Positions 11,134-22,780 of a stretch of DNA of 64,000 nucleotides are shown piece after piece (within the stretch, counting starts at the first letter, position 1; each line of letters begins with the position of its first letter). Position numbers and translations under genes: made by a program. The stretch lies in NCBI GenBank assembly GCA_907163375.1, contig CAJQUW010008653.1, forward strand, positions 310,001 to 374,000, in the 5' to 3' direction. The notes beneath the pieces are model-generated. The model saw only the letters and a program-made list of their open reading frames with translations. It made no database searches and had not been told where the DNA came from. This DNA is from Prostheceraeus crozeri. Lineage: Eukaryota > Platyhelminthes > Polycladida > Euryleptidae.

Positions 11134-11985
11134 TGGAATGATAGATTTGCTATTTCTCTTATTATCATTGGCAAGTAAAAGTAATGAACGATCCATTTTT
11201 AAGGCACTGGCAATTCCATCACTGATAAGTAACGCTGGGTTTTTCAGTTTTTTCAGAAGAACATTTTCAGTTCCTCTAGTCGATTTAAACGTGTGGAATA
11301 GTCGCTGCAGATAACACAAATTCGGCGAGCCAGATTGTAAGGTATTGCACGTTTAACATGACGGGGATGGCAAGATGAAAAGTTTAAATACTGTCTGTAG
11401 TCTTACAATAAATATCAGTTTCTATCTTTTCGCCATTTTTGATAACAAGAATATCTAAAAAAGGAATTTGGTCGTTGCTGACCTCCATCGTAAATGATAT
11501 GTTTTGTGCCAATGGCGGTACCCTTGATTTGTTTATAGTGGTTGTCATCAAATGTAAATGTATTGTTCATTAAAACCATCCTCAAACACTCTAATATAAA
11601 TTCGTGATTAAAACGGGAATCAATGCTATTTGGAAACTGTTCGAGCCAAAATTTCACTGCGGCCAATCCTAAGTTGTGTGGGATATTTGCATACAAACTT
11701 ACCACGTCGAAAGTGACTAGCTTTGTATCAAGAGATGTGTGATCAGGTAAATTGGCCAGAAAATCGAAATCGTCACGTATGTAGCTCTTCATGTGTAAGC
11801 AAAGAGGTTTGAGAATTATGTCCAATAAGTTGCTGAGGCGTTGTGTAGGGGCATTTGGGCTCCCTACGATAGGTCTAAAGGATAAATCCATAGGACTATG
11901 TACATAAACATAAATGGAATTCTGTTCAGAGATAACACTTTTGATAGTATTGGATTAATGGATTTTTGGCAACCCATAAAAAGTA

Positions 11986-14256
11986 ATAATAATAATAATA
12001 ATTATTATTATTATTATCTTTATTAGTCCACAGCAATGATTCAGTAGACATGTATGACAGTGAAAGAGACAATATACGTAAGCATACAAGAGCAAAATAC
12101 ATAAGCATGGAGGATTTACAAGTATCTGGATGAACAAAACTGTGTGAAGGAAGATTGGAGTCTGATGGTTTTGGCGAAGTGAGGAGCAATAGGAAGGCGG
12201 TTACGGGGGGTAGGATTCCGGAGGATGAAGCACTCTCGAAGGGGGTGAAGAGAGTCATGTGCTATCATCTTGATTAGGGAGCAACAACTTCTTTCAAGGA
12301 GGGTGTTGTACGTGGGAGTAATGTCAGTACCTATTATGCGGGAGGCTCGCTTTTCAACTGCGGTAATTTTGCGTAGAAGGTAGCTAGGGAGATTGACAAA
12401 AACAGGACCGCAGTACAGAAGTATGGAACGAATGAAGGTGAAATAGGCTTGGCGGAGAACAGAATCACTACAGGAGGCACCCTTAAGGTTCCACAGAATA
12501 AAAAGTCTTTGTGAGGCCTGGGCGACGATTTTCTTAACATGCGCGTTCCACTTCATGTCGGTGGACACGTGCACGCCTAGCATTTTCTGGGTTGACGCTG
12601 ACATTAAATGATCGCCATTGGGGAGAGATATGGGACTGATGGATAGATTGGACTTTGTCACAAAGTTCATGACGGTGCATTTTTTGTTGTTCAGAGGAAG
12701 ACCGTTGGCAGCAGACCAAGAGACGATGTTGTCATACTCGATCTGGAGATAGTCGTCGTCAGAGCATCTCAGAAAATGCAAGATGGTCAGATCATCGGCG
12801 TACATGATTGCAGATGAGTTGCTCTCGACGACGGAGAAACTGTCAATCGCCATGCAGAACGCCAACGGACCGATAACACTTCCTTGTGGGACGCCGGATG
12901 GAGCAGGGTAGGAGTTGGAAAGGCTGCCGGAGACTCGGACAAACTGTTTTCTGTTGCAGAGGAAGTTGCTTATCCAGTTGATGACTGAGTCAGGCAAGAC
13001 GAATTTCGAGCAGGCGTCTATGATGGCACGATGAGGCAACATATCGAACGCCTTCGAAAAGTCAACTGATAACACCCGCACAGCCCCAGATTGTTTGTCC
13101 AGGAATCGCAAGATTCGATCATAAAATAACGTCAAAGCGGATGTCGTGCCTCGCTCGGGGATGTAGGCAAATTGTCTTGGGCTCAACTTGACACGTATGG
13201 CTTGGAGAATCCACTTCTGCGAGATGATGGTTTCAAGGCACTTCGACAAGATGGGAAGATTAGAGATTGGGCGATAATGTTCGGGAGCCGTAGGATTGGG
13301 ATGCTTGGGAATGGGCACAACATTAGCGCATTTGAAGCAGGTAGGTACGATGCCGGACTGGATACTCCAGTTGAATATCAGAGACACTGCAGGGGATAAA
13401 GTGTCAGAGAATTCTCGGTAGACCCAAAACGGGATGCCATCCGGACCAGGACACTTCTTTTTGATTTTCAAAAGTGTAGAGGAAACCTCACTGATGGAAA
13501 TCGTTAGTTGTCGAGTCACTGCTTCGGATTTGGGATCAAGAGAGCTGCTGGAAATTGCTGAAGGGACGCTGTCGTTGGTAGTCTGTGGTGGGGAGAGCGG
13601 AGAATATACCGATGCAAAGTAATCAGCCAGTTGTTGCGCTGTGAAGGGACTTTGTTTAGCCCTGGTTGTTTTTGGGTCCTCACATCTACTGACAGATTTG
13701 ATGGCCTTCCAAATGGCTCTGGAGTCTTTTGAGGATACTGCATGCTTGACATAATTTGTCTTAAGAGCTTTGCAGTGCTGGATCACCTCCTCACGAAGAC
13801 GTTCGTACTTTAAAGTCTTTCCCTTCTTGAAAGCTCTGTCTCGGTCGTCAATGAGAACCTTCAGCGATGCTCTCATCCAGGGGGGATCTGTTTCGCGGAG
13901 GCGGATAATACGGGGAGGGAAGCACGAGTCGTAAAGAGCGAAGAGACAGGATTGAAACAGTTCAGTCGCAGAATCAAGTGAATGTTCGGAACGAACAAGC
14001 GCGCACCAGTCAAACTGTTGTATCAAATGGCTAAATCTGGCCTTGTTGTACTTTGACATCCTTCGGACAGTTTGTTTCACAACGGGAGGTCTGTTAGGAC
14101 TGTGAGACCACAAGATTGCAATATGGTCAGATCTACCTATAGGGCTGAGGCGTTGAGGAGCAACAGAAGTCGAGACGTTTGTGAAAATTTGATCGAGAGT
14201 GTTACCGGAGAGAGTAGGGAAGTCGACAATGGGTGTGGTTCCATTTTACTGCTGGT
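11986..14256 (-). mobile_element. CR1-type LINE, 5'-truncated, inserted in the Penelope arm
   Basis: The insertion starts, in element orientation, inside the endonuclease domain (the last residues ...SDHIAILWSH lie just downstream of the junction at 14,256). It contains a complete RT and ends in a TTA/AAT microsatellite at about 11,986-12,018. Penelope sequence continues on both sides of the insertion. The shared bases at the junctions are only two to four, so the target duplication is short or absent. The microsatellite 3' tail fits the CR1 group. Confidence 0.85.
12116..14113 (-). CDS. LINE reverse transcriptase (CR1 group)
   Basis: An open frame of 665 residues covers the end of the endonuclease, the RT and the C-terminal region. 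RT blocks in order: KIKKKCPGPDGIPFWVYRE, VVPIPKHPNPTAPEHYRPIS, VLSVDFSKAFDMLPH, SGVPQGSVIGPLAF and IMYADDLTIL, the catalytic YADD. The C-terminus is degenerate only in the last few residues, where it runs into the microsatellite. Despite 5' truncation the RT frame has no stop, so this insertion is young relative to its host Penelope copy. Confidence 0.88.
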   Translation of the reverse strand: MWSHSPNRPPVVKQTVRRMSKYNKARFSHLIQQFDWCALVRSEHSLDSATELFQSCLFALYDSCFPPRIIRLRETDPPWMRASLKVLIDDRDRAFKKGKTLKYERLREEVIQHCKALKTNYVKHAVSSKDSRAIWKAIKSVSRCEDPKTTRAKQSPFTAQQLADYFASVYSPLSPPQTTNDSVPSAISSSSLDPKSEAVTRQLTISISEVSSTLLKIKKKCPGPDGIPFWVYREFSDTLSPAVSLIFNWSIQSGIVPTCFKCANVVPIPKHPNPTAPEHYRPISNLPILSKCLETIISQKWILQAIRVKLSPRQFAYIPERGTTSALTLFYDRILRFLDKQSGAVRVLSVDFSKAFDMLPHRAIIDACSKFVLPDSVINWISNFLCNRKQFVRVSGSLSNSYPAPSGVPQGSVIGPLAFCMAIDSFSVVESNSSAIMYADDLTILHFLRCSDDDYLQIEYDNIVSWSAANGLPLNNKKCTVMNFVTKSNLSISPISLPNGDHLMSASTQKMLGVHVSTDMKWNAHVKKIVAQASQRLFILWNLKGASCSDSVLRQAYFTFIRSILLYCGPVFVNLPSYLLRKITAVEKRASRIIGTDITPTYNTLLERSCCSLIKMIAHDSLHPLRECFILRNPTPRNRLPIAPHFAKTIRLQSSFTQFCSSRYL

Positions 14257-14783
14257 AAATTCAAATTTAGTCAAGTAATCTTTTTCTTTTTTGGTCAAAT
14301 CAGATGTGAAAGTTTGGATAGTCCTTTTTATTCTGCTCATGATTTTGCTGTCTTCGTTCACTTTCAGCTTTTCATAAAATTCTCCATTACTTAACATTTC
14401 CAGAATTTTGCTTTCATAATACAATTTGTCCATTAGAATGATAGCGCCTCCTTTGTCTGCTTATTTAAGAATTAGATTTGAATCATTCCTCAACGATTCT
14501 GAGGCAACTTGCTCGTTATTAGTAAGATTCCTTCTCGTATTAACTGCACTTTCTTTTGATAAATCTATTGCTTCTAGCATTTCACAGACATTATCCAACA
14601 CTATTTCTTCCCTTTGGAGTTAAACGATGACTTGTTTTGAGGCTCGGTTTCATTTTTTTGTTCAATGGTATGAAAGTATTCAGTCAGTCTTAATTTTCTT
14701 GCATAATGCTTCAAGTCAACACTGAGTTCCTGATTGTTTTTATTAGGTGTAGGGGGGAATTTCAAGTCCTTATTCAGGAAAAT

Positions 14784-16305
14784 CATGAGCAGAATAAAAA
14801 GGACTATCCAAACTTTCACATCTGATTTGACCAAAAAAGAAAAAGATTACTTAACTAAATTTGAATTTACCAGCAGTACTTTTTATGGGTTGCCAAAAAT
14901 CCATTAATCCAATACTATCAAAAGTGTTATCTCTGAACAGAATTCCATTTATGTTTATGTACATAGTCCTATAGATTTATCCTTTAGACCTATCGTAGGG
15001 AGCCCAAATGCCCCTACACAACGCCTCAGCAACTTATTGGACATAATTCTCAAACCTCTTTGCTTACACATGAAGAGCTACATACGTGACGATTTCGATT
15101 TTCTGGCCAATTTACCTGATCACACATCTCTTGATACAAAGCTAGTCACTTTCGACGTGGTAAGTTTGTATGCAAATATCCCACACAACTTAGGATTGGC
15201 CGCAGTGAAATTTTGGCTCGAACAGTTTCCAAATAGCATTGATTCCCGTTTTAATCACGAATTTATATTAGAGTGTTTGAGGATGGTTTTAATGAACAAT
15301 ACATTTACATTTGATGACAACCACTATAAACAAATCAAGGGTACCGCCATTGGCACAAAACATATCATTTACGATGGAGGTCAGCAACGACCAAATTCCT
15401 TTTTTAGATATTCTTGTTATCAAAAATGGCGAAAAGATAGAAACTGATATTTATTGTAAGACTACAGACAGTATTTAAACTTTTCATCTTGCCATCCCCG
15501 TCATGTTAAACGTGCAATACCTTACAATCTGGCTCGCCGAATTTGTGTTATCTGCAGCGACTATTCCACACGTTTAAATCGACTAGAGGAACTGAAAATG
15601 TTCTTCTGAAAAAACTGAAAAACCCAGCGTTACTTATCAGTGATGGAATTACCAGTGCCTTAAAAATGGATCGTTCATTACTTTTACTTGCCAATGATAA
15701 TAAGAGAAATAGCAAATCTATCATTCCATTTGTTCATACACATAACCCTCGAATATTTTGCCTATTATTTCACATACCAACTCAATCCTACAAAATGACG
15801 AACAGACCAAGGAGATTTTCAAGGATACTACTTTTATCAACAGCCGTAGACAATCTAAAAAGCTCAAGAGACTCTTGTGTCCTTCAAAATTTGTTAAACA
15901 GCAGGAGACTCATATGGTGAAAAGATGTAAAAATTCCCGTTGTGGAACATGTGATGTTATACTTGAAAGTTCGCAGTACAACTTTAATAAACTATATTTC
16001 GAATAAAAGACCAAATGTCATGCTCAACCCAAAATGTCATCTATGTACTTACCTGTGTGGGATGCAACCAATATTACATCAGAGAGACGGGAAACATGGT
16101 TAGAGAACGAACGAGGATACACAAGGAACAAATAATTCATCCTGAACATCGAAAAATTAAAGTTAGTGAACATATTGACACTTGTGGAGGACAGAAATTC
16201 ACTATTTTTCCATTTTACAAAGTAAATAATGGTGATAGAGTTATTCGACGCTGCAAAGAACGTTTTTTCATTAACAAATTTAATCCCAAATTGAATAGTT
16301 TGTGA
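14784..16305 (+). mobile_element. Penelope-like element, right copy of the head-to-head pair
   Basis: From about 14,780 to 15,728 this plus-strand copy is nearly identical to the reverse complement of 14,346-11,134 (LINE excluded), including the same RT deletion after KGTAIGTK. One visible residue difference is GITSALKM against GIASALKM. Beyond 15,728 it continues alone through NSKSIIPFVHTHNP, a Cys-rich linker (CKNSRCGTCDVI) and the GIY-YIG domain. It is 5'-truncated at the junction at 14,780. Several frameshifts break the frame. Confidence 0.85.
16015..16305 (+). pseudogene. GIY-YIG endonuclease domain of the right Penelope copy
   Basis: The 96-residue domain reads NVIYVLTCVGCNQYYIRETG. 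The GIY-like strand and the Cys pair are kept, but the YIG signature is YIR here. It continues with RERTRIHKEQI and ends KERFFINKFNPKLNSL, the usual Penelope C-terminus. The Gly-to-Arg change at the YIG position probably inactivates the nuclease. Confidence 0.8.
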
Positions 16306-16898
16306 AGAATTTTAATAGTTTTCTTACATAGAAATATCTCCTATTTCCTTCCCTTATGAATATCCATTGCGAGAAATATCATCCATCTTAACTGCCATGA
16401 TATCCATGTAAATTTTTGAATTCCATGCAATCTATAATGAACTTGATCAATCCACTTACTTTTTGACTTCATAAAATCGTTGTTATTTGCACCTGAAGAT
16501 TAGAAAGCGCTTGTGCAATTTTCTGAGTTTTCTTGCCTTCAAACTGAATTGAATTAATACTATAATTTTACCAATTGTTGTGATCTACATTTTCATTAAT
16601 ATATATATATCTTATTTATATATATATATATAGTGGATGTTATAATTTACTTCTGCGTCATGTAATTTCCAGATGTGCTTAGATAGTGATGTTTCATTCT
16701 TATATCCCTGAGATTTCTTGTGGTTACGATACGTGGTCTTAACATCGCCTTCGCACATTCCGATGTAGATTTTTGCATTTTCATTTTGTTTGAGGACTTG
16801 ACTGTAGCCTTATAAACAACACACTTTTGAAGACTTTGGCCATTAAGCGGACAGTCCAGTTAAATATGCATAGTAAAGAGAGATAAACTCAAAATGGG
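16306..16898. other. Penelope 3' flank with AT microsatellite
   Basis: A segment at about 16,491-16,515 reads CCTGAAGATTAGAAAGCGC flanked by GCAC/GTGC. It resembles the CUGANGA/GAAA halves of a hammerhead core with no proper stem II. An AT microsatellite lies at about 16,598-16,635. No other gene is seen. Confidence 0.35.
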
Positions 16899-16899
16899 A

Positions 16900-18340
16900 A
16901 ATGAATATATACCAAAAGTTGTATCCAAAGAAAACTCAACAACTTTTTCCCAACCGGCTCAGCTCTATGAGCCTTCTCAAGTGAAATTCAATGGAAATAA
17001 GACATAGATTTATGAGCAAGTACATCATGCAAAATTAAAAGTCTGCTGAGTTCATAGAAATGAAGTTTGTCTCCTTTCTACGCCAATTTAAGGGCTGAAA
17101 TGTAGATTCATTAAATGAATGTCTACAGTTGTTATAATAATTTCTGAAAGACTACCTACTTGTATAATGATTTTTTGTTTTCTACAACATTTTCTCATGT
17201 TGGTGAAGCTATTTAACTTCACCGCGTGTGTGCCGACAAATAAAAGCGTCACTTGTATCAATGATTCGAGAATTATATTGAGTTCGCAGCATTTACATAT
17301 CTATACATCTATACATTACAGATTTATTTAATGAATAAAAACAACCACATTTAATCGCAGCACGGTGACTGCTGTGTTGCGACACTCCAGCCGCCAAAAA
17401 TCCTATATACAAAATATTACACACACATATATACGTAAGTATAGTTCTGCACTTTCAGGTGTCTGCATCGATCGACTTGTGAGAACTTGAGTAGAAGAAA
17501 ATCATGTAGTATGTGGAAGTTACTCAGAAAACTTCACACATCGTAGACGCATCAATCAAATGTCAATAAAATCACTGAAGCATATAATTCATTGAGTGAA
17601 TAAAAAATATCAGTGCACCGGAACGCAGCTGATTCACATCATGAAAGGTAAATTGTTGTCACCTAATGAAATATGCAATGTGCTCCCTAAAAAAAATACA
17701 ATCAGTAATATTATTGATTACAGGATTGTTTCATTAAGAAGTGACACCGTTATTAGTCACTTAAGTCATTATCGCAATCATTGTCAATAAACTCACTGCT
17801 CATATTCTTTTGATACATATTCAGCAGCTTTTCGTTTGCTACACTTTTTGCTTATCTTCCTCGTACTCGCGGATTACTTTCTTCATGTTCTTTTGCGTTT
17901 AGTTCGTGTTTCATAGTTAGCCAGTTCTGCATGTTCCATTGTTTCGAGCGGGAATAGTAAATTGATTATTGATTATTTAATTATAAACTGAAAGTTATAG
18001 TAATGATGTAATTAGCCAACGAAATAACTTCACCAGCATGAGAAAATGTTGTAGAAAACAAGAAAATCATTATACAAGTAGGTAGTCTTGCAAAAATTAT
18101 TATAACAACTGTAGACATTCATTTAATGAATCTACATTTCAGCCCTCAAATTGGCGTAGAAAGGAAACAAACTTCATTTCTATGAACCCAGCAGACTTTT
18201 AATTTTGCATGATGTACTTGCTCATAAATCTATGTCTTATTTCCATTGAATTTCACTTGAGAAGGCTCATAGATCTGAAGCCGGTTGGGAAAAAGTTGTT
18301 GAGTTTTCTTTGCTTATAATTTTTGGTGTGTATATGTATT
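16900..18340. repeat. Long inverted repeat, arms about 315 bases
   Basis: 16,900-17,214 and 18,023-18,340 are imperfect reverse complements. They share, for example, AGAAAACTCAACAACTTTTTCCC against its complement, and CATGNTGGTGAAG against its complement. The interior of about 810 bases has only a short unsupported frame (17,596-17,790). The layout suits a foldback or MITE-type DNA transposon, but no target duplication could be fixed. Confidence 0.75.
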
Positions 18341-19879
18341 TGGTGTAGAACCAATTCTCAGGCACGAGGATGTTGCTCAGTACCTGTATCAGATCGCATT
18401 TACAAATACCAAGTGTAGTTCAGAGTGTTTTCCTTGCAATTACTAGTACATTTACAGTAATTGGCAATTGTATTCAATTATTTACATTTACATAAGTAAG
18501 TCTGAGCAACTCACACAAATCTAATATAGGCCTACTTGTAATCTTGAGATCTCGGCATTCTGAAAATATTGAACTCGAGATCTTGAGATTTACAAACGAG
18601 ATCGAGAATGAATTCAGTTATTTGACAATTAATTCCTATGTTAAATCCAATGATATCAATACACAAATTACAGCTCAGGGTTCTCATATTACATCTCTTA
18701 AAACTGATAATGAGCTTGACAACTCATTCAATAGGTTGGACATCTTAAAAACGTAATAAAATGATGGCCTTTGGAAGAACAAAAAAATCATGTATTTTAC
18801 TTTAAGACATTTTTAAAGCCTTAAGAACAATGGCACGACTTCAAATTTCATTATTTAGCTATTTTCACTACTTTCGTGTATTCTTTGGTCCGTGACTTTT
18901 TCGTGTATTTGATTTTGGGGTGTCATGTATCCAAAATTGGACATTATATTTATCCCATCTAAATCATCTAACTATAAATCTGAAATGCTGATAAACGAAA
19001 TGTACGATGGTACCATATTTCTTCAAGTTTCCTACTGACCTTGGTGATCAGTATTTTTGCATATGCTCGGTAATGTACAGCCGTAAATGGATAGATTTAA
19101 AAAAACCGCGCAGAGCTAGCACGGAAAATGTATTACCTTCCAACGTCCGAGGAGTGTCGACTTTCTTAGCATCAAAGATTTCTTTCTTCGATTCACTCAG
19201 CTTTGTTTCAGATTCATTGCCAATTTTATCTAAAATTGCGATTAGCAGTGGATGTAGAGAAACTGCAAAACTATGCTGCAGACCTATCATAAAATTTACG
19301 CAATTGTATGCGGTAGATTGCACCATTGCGTTACATTTTACATGGAAAGTACAATTTTCTTTGTTATGGCAGGATGCTAATCAATGCAAAGTCACTAATC
19401 TTAATGACAAATGAAGCAAGTGCTTAAAATTGAAGAAATCTTGTGGAAATTTGCATTCCTGAATGAGTGATGCTTTCCCCACAATCACATGAATGGTGTA
19501 AATGTTTAGTGCACTACAAAGAAAGTAGAAATTATATTCTTCTCCTATTACAGAATTTGTTTTTTGAGCATTGTAACATGATGACCACCTGCGAGCGAGA
19601 AGTCTTTGTGCGCACGTGCTCTACCTTTCGACGATTCAGGCTTCATCGAGATGTGAACCTTGTCATTTGAGGAAACAGGTGTGCAGATTATGTCAAGATA
19701 CCATCATCAGATGCATTGATGACTGATATCCCATCCCTCTCATTTCACGCGCAATTTAAGACCATTCAGTACCGGCTTCTATTCAAAATCGATGAAAACA
19801 TGTCATCACAATCATCATAATTTTGTATGCATGCACCATCTCTCCACCTGCAAACAAGTGAACTCGTCTATCACTTTGT
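18341..19879. other. No gene recognised
   Basis: Overlapping frames on both strands at 19,007-19,414 show no family features. No repeats or RNA genes are visible. Confidence 0.35.
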
Positions 19880-20640
19880 GACAATTATTTCGTAATTCTA
19901 GATTTGAGTAAAGGTGTGAAATCTTCCATAATTCATAAGCGATTGAATATTTCGCATTCTCTTGCCTCTGTTATCAAGAAAAACAAGGATGCTGTTTTGA
20001 AACGGTTCGAAGCTGGTGAGTAACATACACAACAGTCAAGTAAGAAGTGCAGCTACGAAGAACTCGATCGAACAGGTCTCAACGGCGAACCTACAAGGAT
20101 GAACTGGCTTTATTTTCTACGGCAACAAGCGATCAAACTTGCTAAGAAAGCAAATTTAGGAGATTTGATGAAGCAAAAGTTGATTTCAATTGGATCAATC
20201 GCTTCAAGAAAAGACATTCCATAGTGTCAATATTCAGCATGGAGAAGCGTCATCTGTGGATCCCAACGACGTTGCTAACTGACAAGAAAAGAGCTTATAG
20301 CTTATCAGAAATTCGACGTGGATTTCCCAATATGCATATTACGAATGCGGACGTATGTGGAAGGTGCTACCGAATAGAACACTGGCATTCAAGGAAGAAA
20401 AGTGAAGTGGAGGTAAGCATGCCAAGAACAGTATATCTGTTTTTGTCGGAGCCAGTACCGACAAGGTGCCATTATTTCATTACAAGATCATCAATGACAT
20501 GGTTTTTTGAAAATTTGGGTTTACTAACAATTTGGATAAAGAAACATATTTTATCAGCACGATGGTATATTACCAAATCCGAACACTGCTGTATTTGTTT
20601 AAATTCAATTTCTTCAAAACAAGCTACATAATTTTCATTT
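19880..20640 (+). pseudogene. pogo/Tigger-type transposase relic
   Basis: Several plus-strand frames joined by stops and frameshifts follow the order of a CENP-B/pogo-type protein. First comes a helix-turn-helix remnant (ISHSLASVIKKNKDAVLKRFEAG). Then comes the second HTH end (FNWINRFKKRHS) followed in another frame by GEASSVD. After that comes the start of the DDE domain, NADVCGRCYR, where a catalytic Asp would sit in NADE. It is heavily decayed, so the assignment is tentative. Confidence 0.45.
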
Positions 20641-22401
20641 AGAATGGCTACAAAGGTAATCTAACATTCACACACAGTCCTACTTTATCTAGTAAGCTAT
20701 ATCTGGTAATTTATACTGAAATCGGCAGCTTTATATAACATCTCCCACCAAGGGCCGCGATCAACAAATTAGCCGCCTAAGCAAAGGTAGGCTTACCGAA
20801 CCTGAAGTGCAATAGTATCTTGTCTCTACCTGCTTCCGTATTGATGATGCAACGCGATAACGCTCCGTGGGATTTGTCAACTATTCATCATACATGCATA
20901 GTTTTATCTATTTATTTATCATTATCTATTTGTATATCTGTAGAACACATTCTTTTTTATGGATATGTTTTCATCGATGTCAAAACAATTGTCTTTTATA
21001 TATTTTCTCGGTCTCTTTAGTGTCAACTGCACATACCAGGGTGACTCTCATACACTAGGTGATGACTAACTTTAAGTGCGCTTACACGTACAACTTTACT
21101 GCTGACACTTTTTGATTCATGATAAGCCAGAAGAGAATGAACAAACAATTTGAATAAACGAATTTCAACAACTTTATCATCATTTATTAAAGTGGTATTG
21201 GCTGGACTCCGACTGGTGACGGACAAAGCACAATTATTGAAGGTTTGTATTTGTTTAAATTGGTCAAATGATGCAACATTTCACCGTTTTGCCTTGAAAG
21301 ATAAAAATTTGCTCACAATTGACTTCATCAGAGATTCTGTACTTAACTTTCAATCGAAGAGATTTTATAACGAAGAGAATGCCTTTCATTCAAGGATACA
21401 GAGACAACACATGGTGAAAATACATTGAAGCGCACCATATTAATTTCAAGCCCATCGAAAAATATACATCTACATAACACACTTTAGCTAAAACTTATCG
21501 AACGTAAACTAAACAAATATCTCAGAAACGGTTCCTAATGAACCTCGCGGGTCCCAAGAAATCATTGCGAGGTGGTCATTGCCCGCGGTTCGCATGATGT
21601 GGTACTCGCAGGCTTCCTTGCTTCAGATGGTACTAAGAACAGTTCTGCATCTTACGTTTTACACTCCATAGGAACCTTTGTCAATACAATTTCTAAGCGG
21701 GACCCATTTTGACTTGACATCTATAAAAGCAACAACATCAAATGAGCTATTTTTCGTTTAGCTTACCAGCATTCATTTCAAGATTGTTTCCCTCCAATTC
21801 GTAAGCAGGATTTATTGCTAAAATTCAAAAGTTTTACGCGGTTTATTATTTACAAAATTGTCGAAATCAGGGATATCATGCTAAGTTGCTTCGTCAGCTC
21901 TATAGAAATCAAACAATGTCAATGCAACGATGTGGGTACCTTTATCTCGTGAAAACAGTTGCTCAAAATTAAAAGAACCCCTGAAATAATGTTTCAGCTA
22001 TCATAGAAGGCATCTGCTTATAAGGTTTTTGAAATGGACATCATCAAGGTTTTGCAGACATTGTTTGTGGATCATCGCTCAGACTACAGCTGCATGTTTG
22101 GGTGTCTGATATGGTTTCGAACGGCTCCAAAACATTAGCATATTTAGAGGATAGGAAACATCAAATGGAAAAATTGGGAATTTGCTCAGCCTAAACTTAA
22201 ACACTTGATCTCCGTTCTCTTAAGGACCATGATCTGAAAACGATATTAGTTACTTGATTATGAGAAAAACAAGTAACTTCACAAGATAAGATGCTATTCT
22301 ATTATCTTTTTCTATCTTTGTCTTGCTTTTTCGAACTTATTTTCTTATTTAGTGTTCCTAAATTAATTTCTAAATTAATTAGTTAAATAAATTGAGCTTA
22401 T
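20641..22401. other. No gene recognised
   Basis: Short frames at 20,820-21,060 are hydrophobic but lack context. 21,150-21,428 has no features. This includes the 3' flank of the membrane-protein gene that ends at 22,402. Confidence 0.35.
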
Positions 22402-22780
22402 TTACCGTCTATTAACATATTTCACTGAATTAGCTTGAATGAACTTTTTTGACGTACTTCCGTGCATAAATGATGGATTTGGGTAATCATTTGATCGTGG
22501 TCTGGCCAAGCATGGCAGTCGATAAGCATTAGGATGCAAGAACAAGCCCGTTTGATCAACAGATGTTTGTTTCGTTGCCATTTTTTCTGATTTTACTGGA
22601 GGTAAAACAGGATCGTATTTCCCGGTTTGAGAAAGTACATATGGATCCTTAAATTCATCTTGGTTTCCATTTGAATTATATTTGAATGGAACTTGACTTT
22701 GGGGCTTGACTACTGCGACTTTGGGTGCATTTAGGCTTCGAATATCTGAAGGCAACAGTTGCTTCTTGAGAATATTTCGC
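22402..22780 (-). CDS. Membrane protein gene, terminal exon (cytoplasmic tail)
   Basis: This exon follows a clear acceptor (TTATATTTCAG) at 22,781-22,782 and continues the frame of the exon at 25,874-25,753 (phase 2, GG plus G). It encodes about 125 residues of polar, Pro/Ser/Lys-rich sequence (NILKKQLLPSDIRSLN, VLSQTGKYDPVLPPVK, LPCLARPRSNDYPNPSF) and ends VKYVNRR before TAA. With the upstream exon the protein has 166 residues. Several Tyr and Ser/Thr-Pro sites would suit a cytoplasmic signalling or adaptor tail, but no domain is recognised. Confidence 0.65.

Larger units (their letters stand above)
11134..14783 (-). mobile_element. Penelope-like element, left copy of a head-to-head pair, split by a LINE
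   Basis: Minus-strand Penelope sequence runs 14,783 to 14,257 and resumes 11,985 to 11,134 after a 2.27-kb LINE. The 5' part reads DLKFPPTPNKNN...LKHYARKLRL, a typical Penelope N-terminal block, then ADKGGAIILMDKLYY and KDYLTKFEFTSS. After the LINE it continues into the RT (FRPIVGSPNAPTQRLSNLLD, VTFDVVSLYANIP). The RT catalytic block containing the YxDD motif is missing: after KGTAIGTK the sequence jumps to a downstream segment in another frame. The same deletion is present in the right copy at 14,784-16,305. The copy ends at 11,134 without a GIY-YIG domain. Confidence 0.85.

Noticed and set aside
10820-11314. 164-residue plus-strand frame running from the Penelope end into the inverted arm
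   Set aside because: It crosses an element junction at 11,134; the part after it is antisense to the left Penelope copy.
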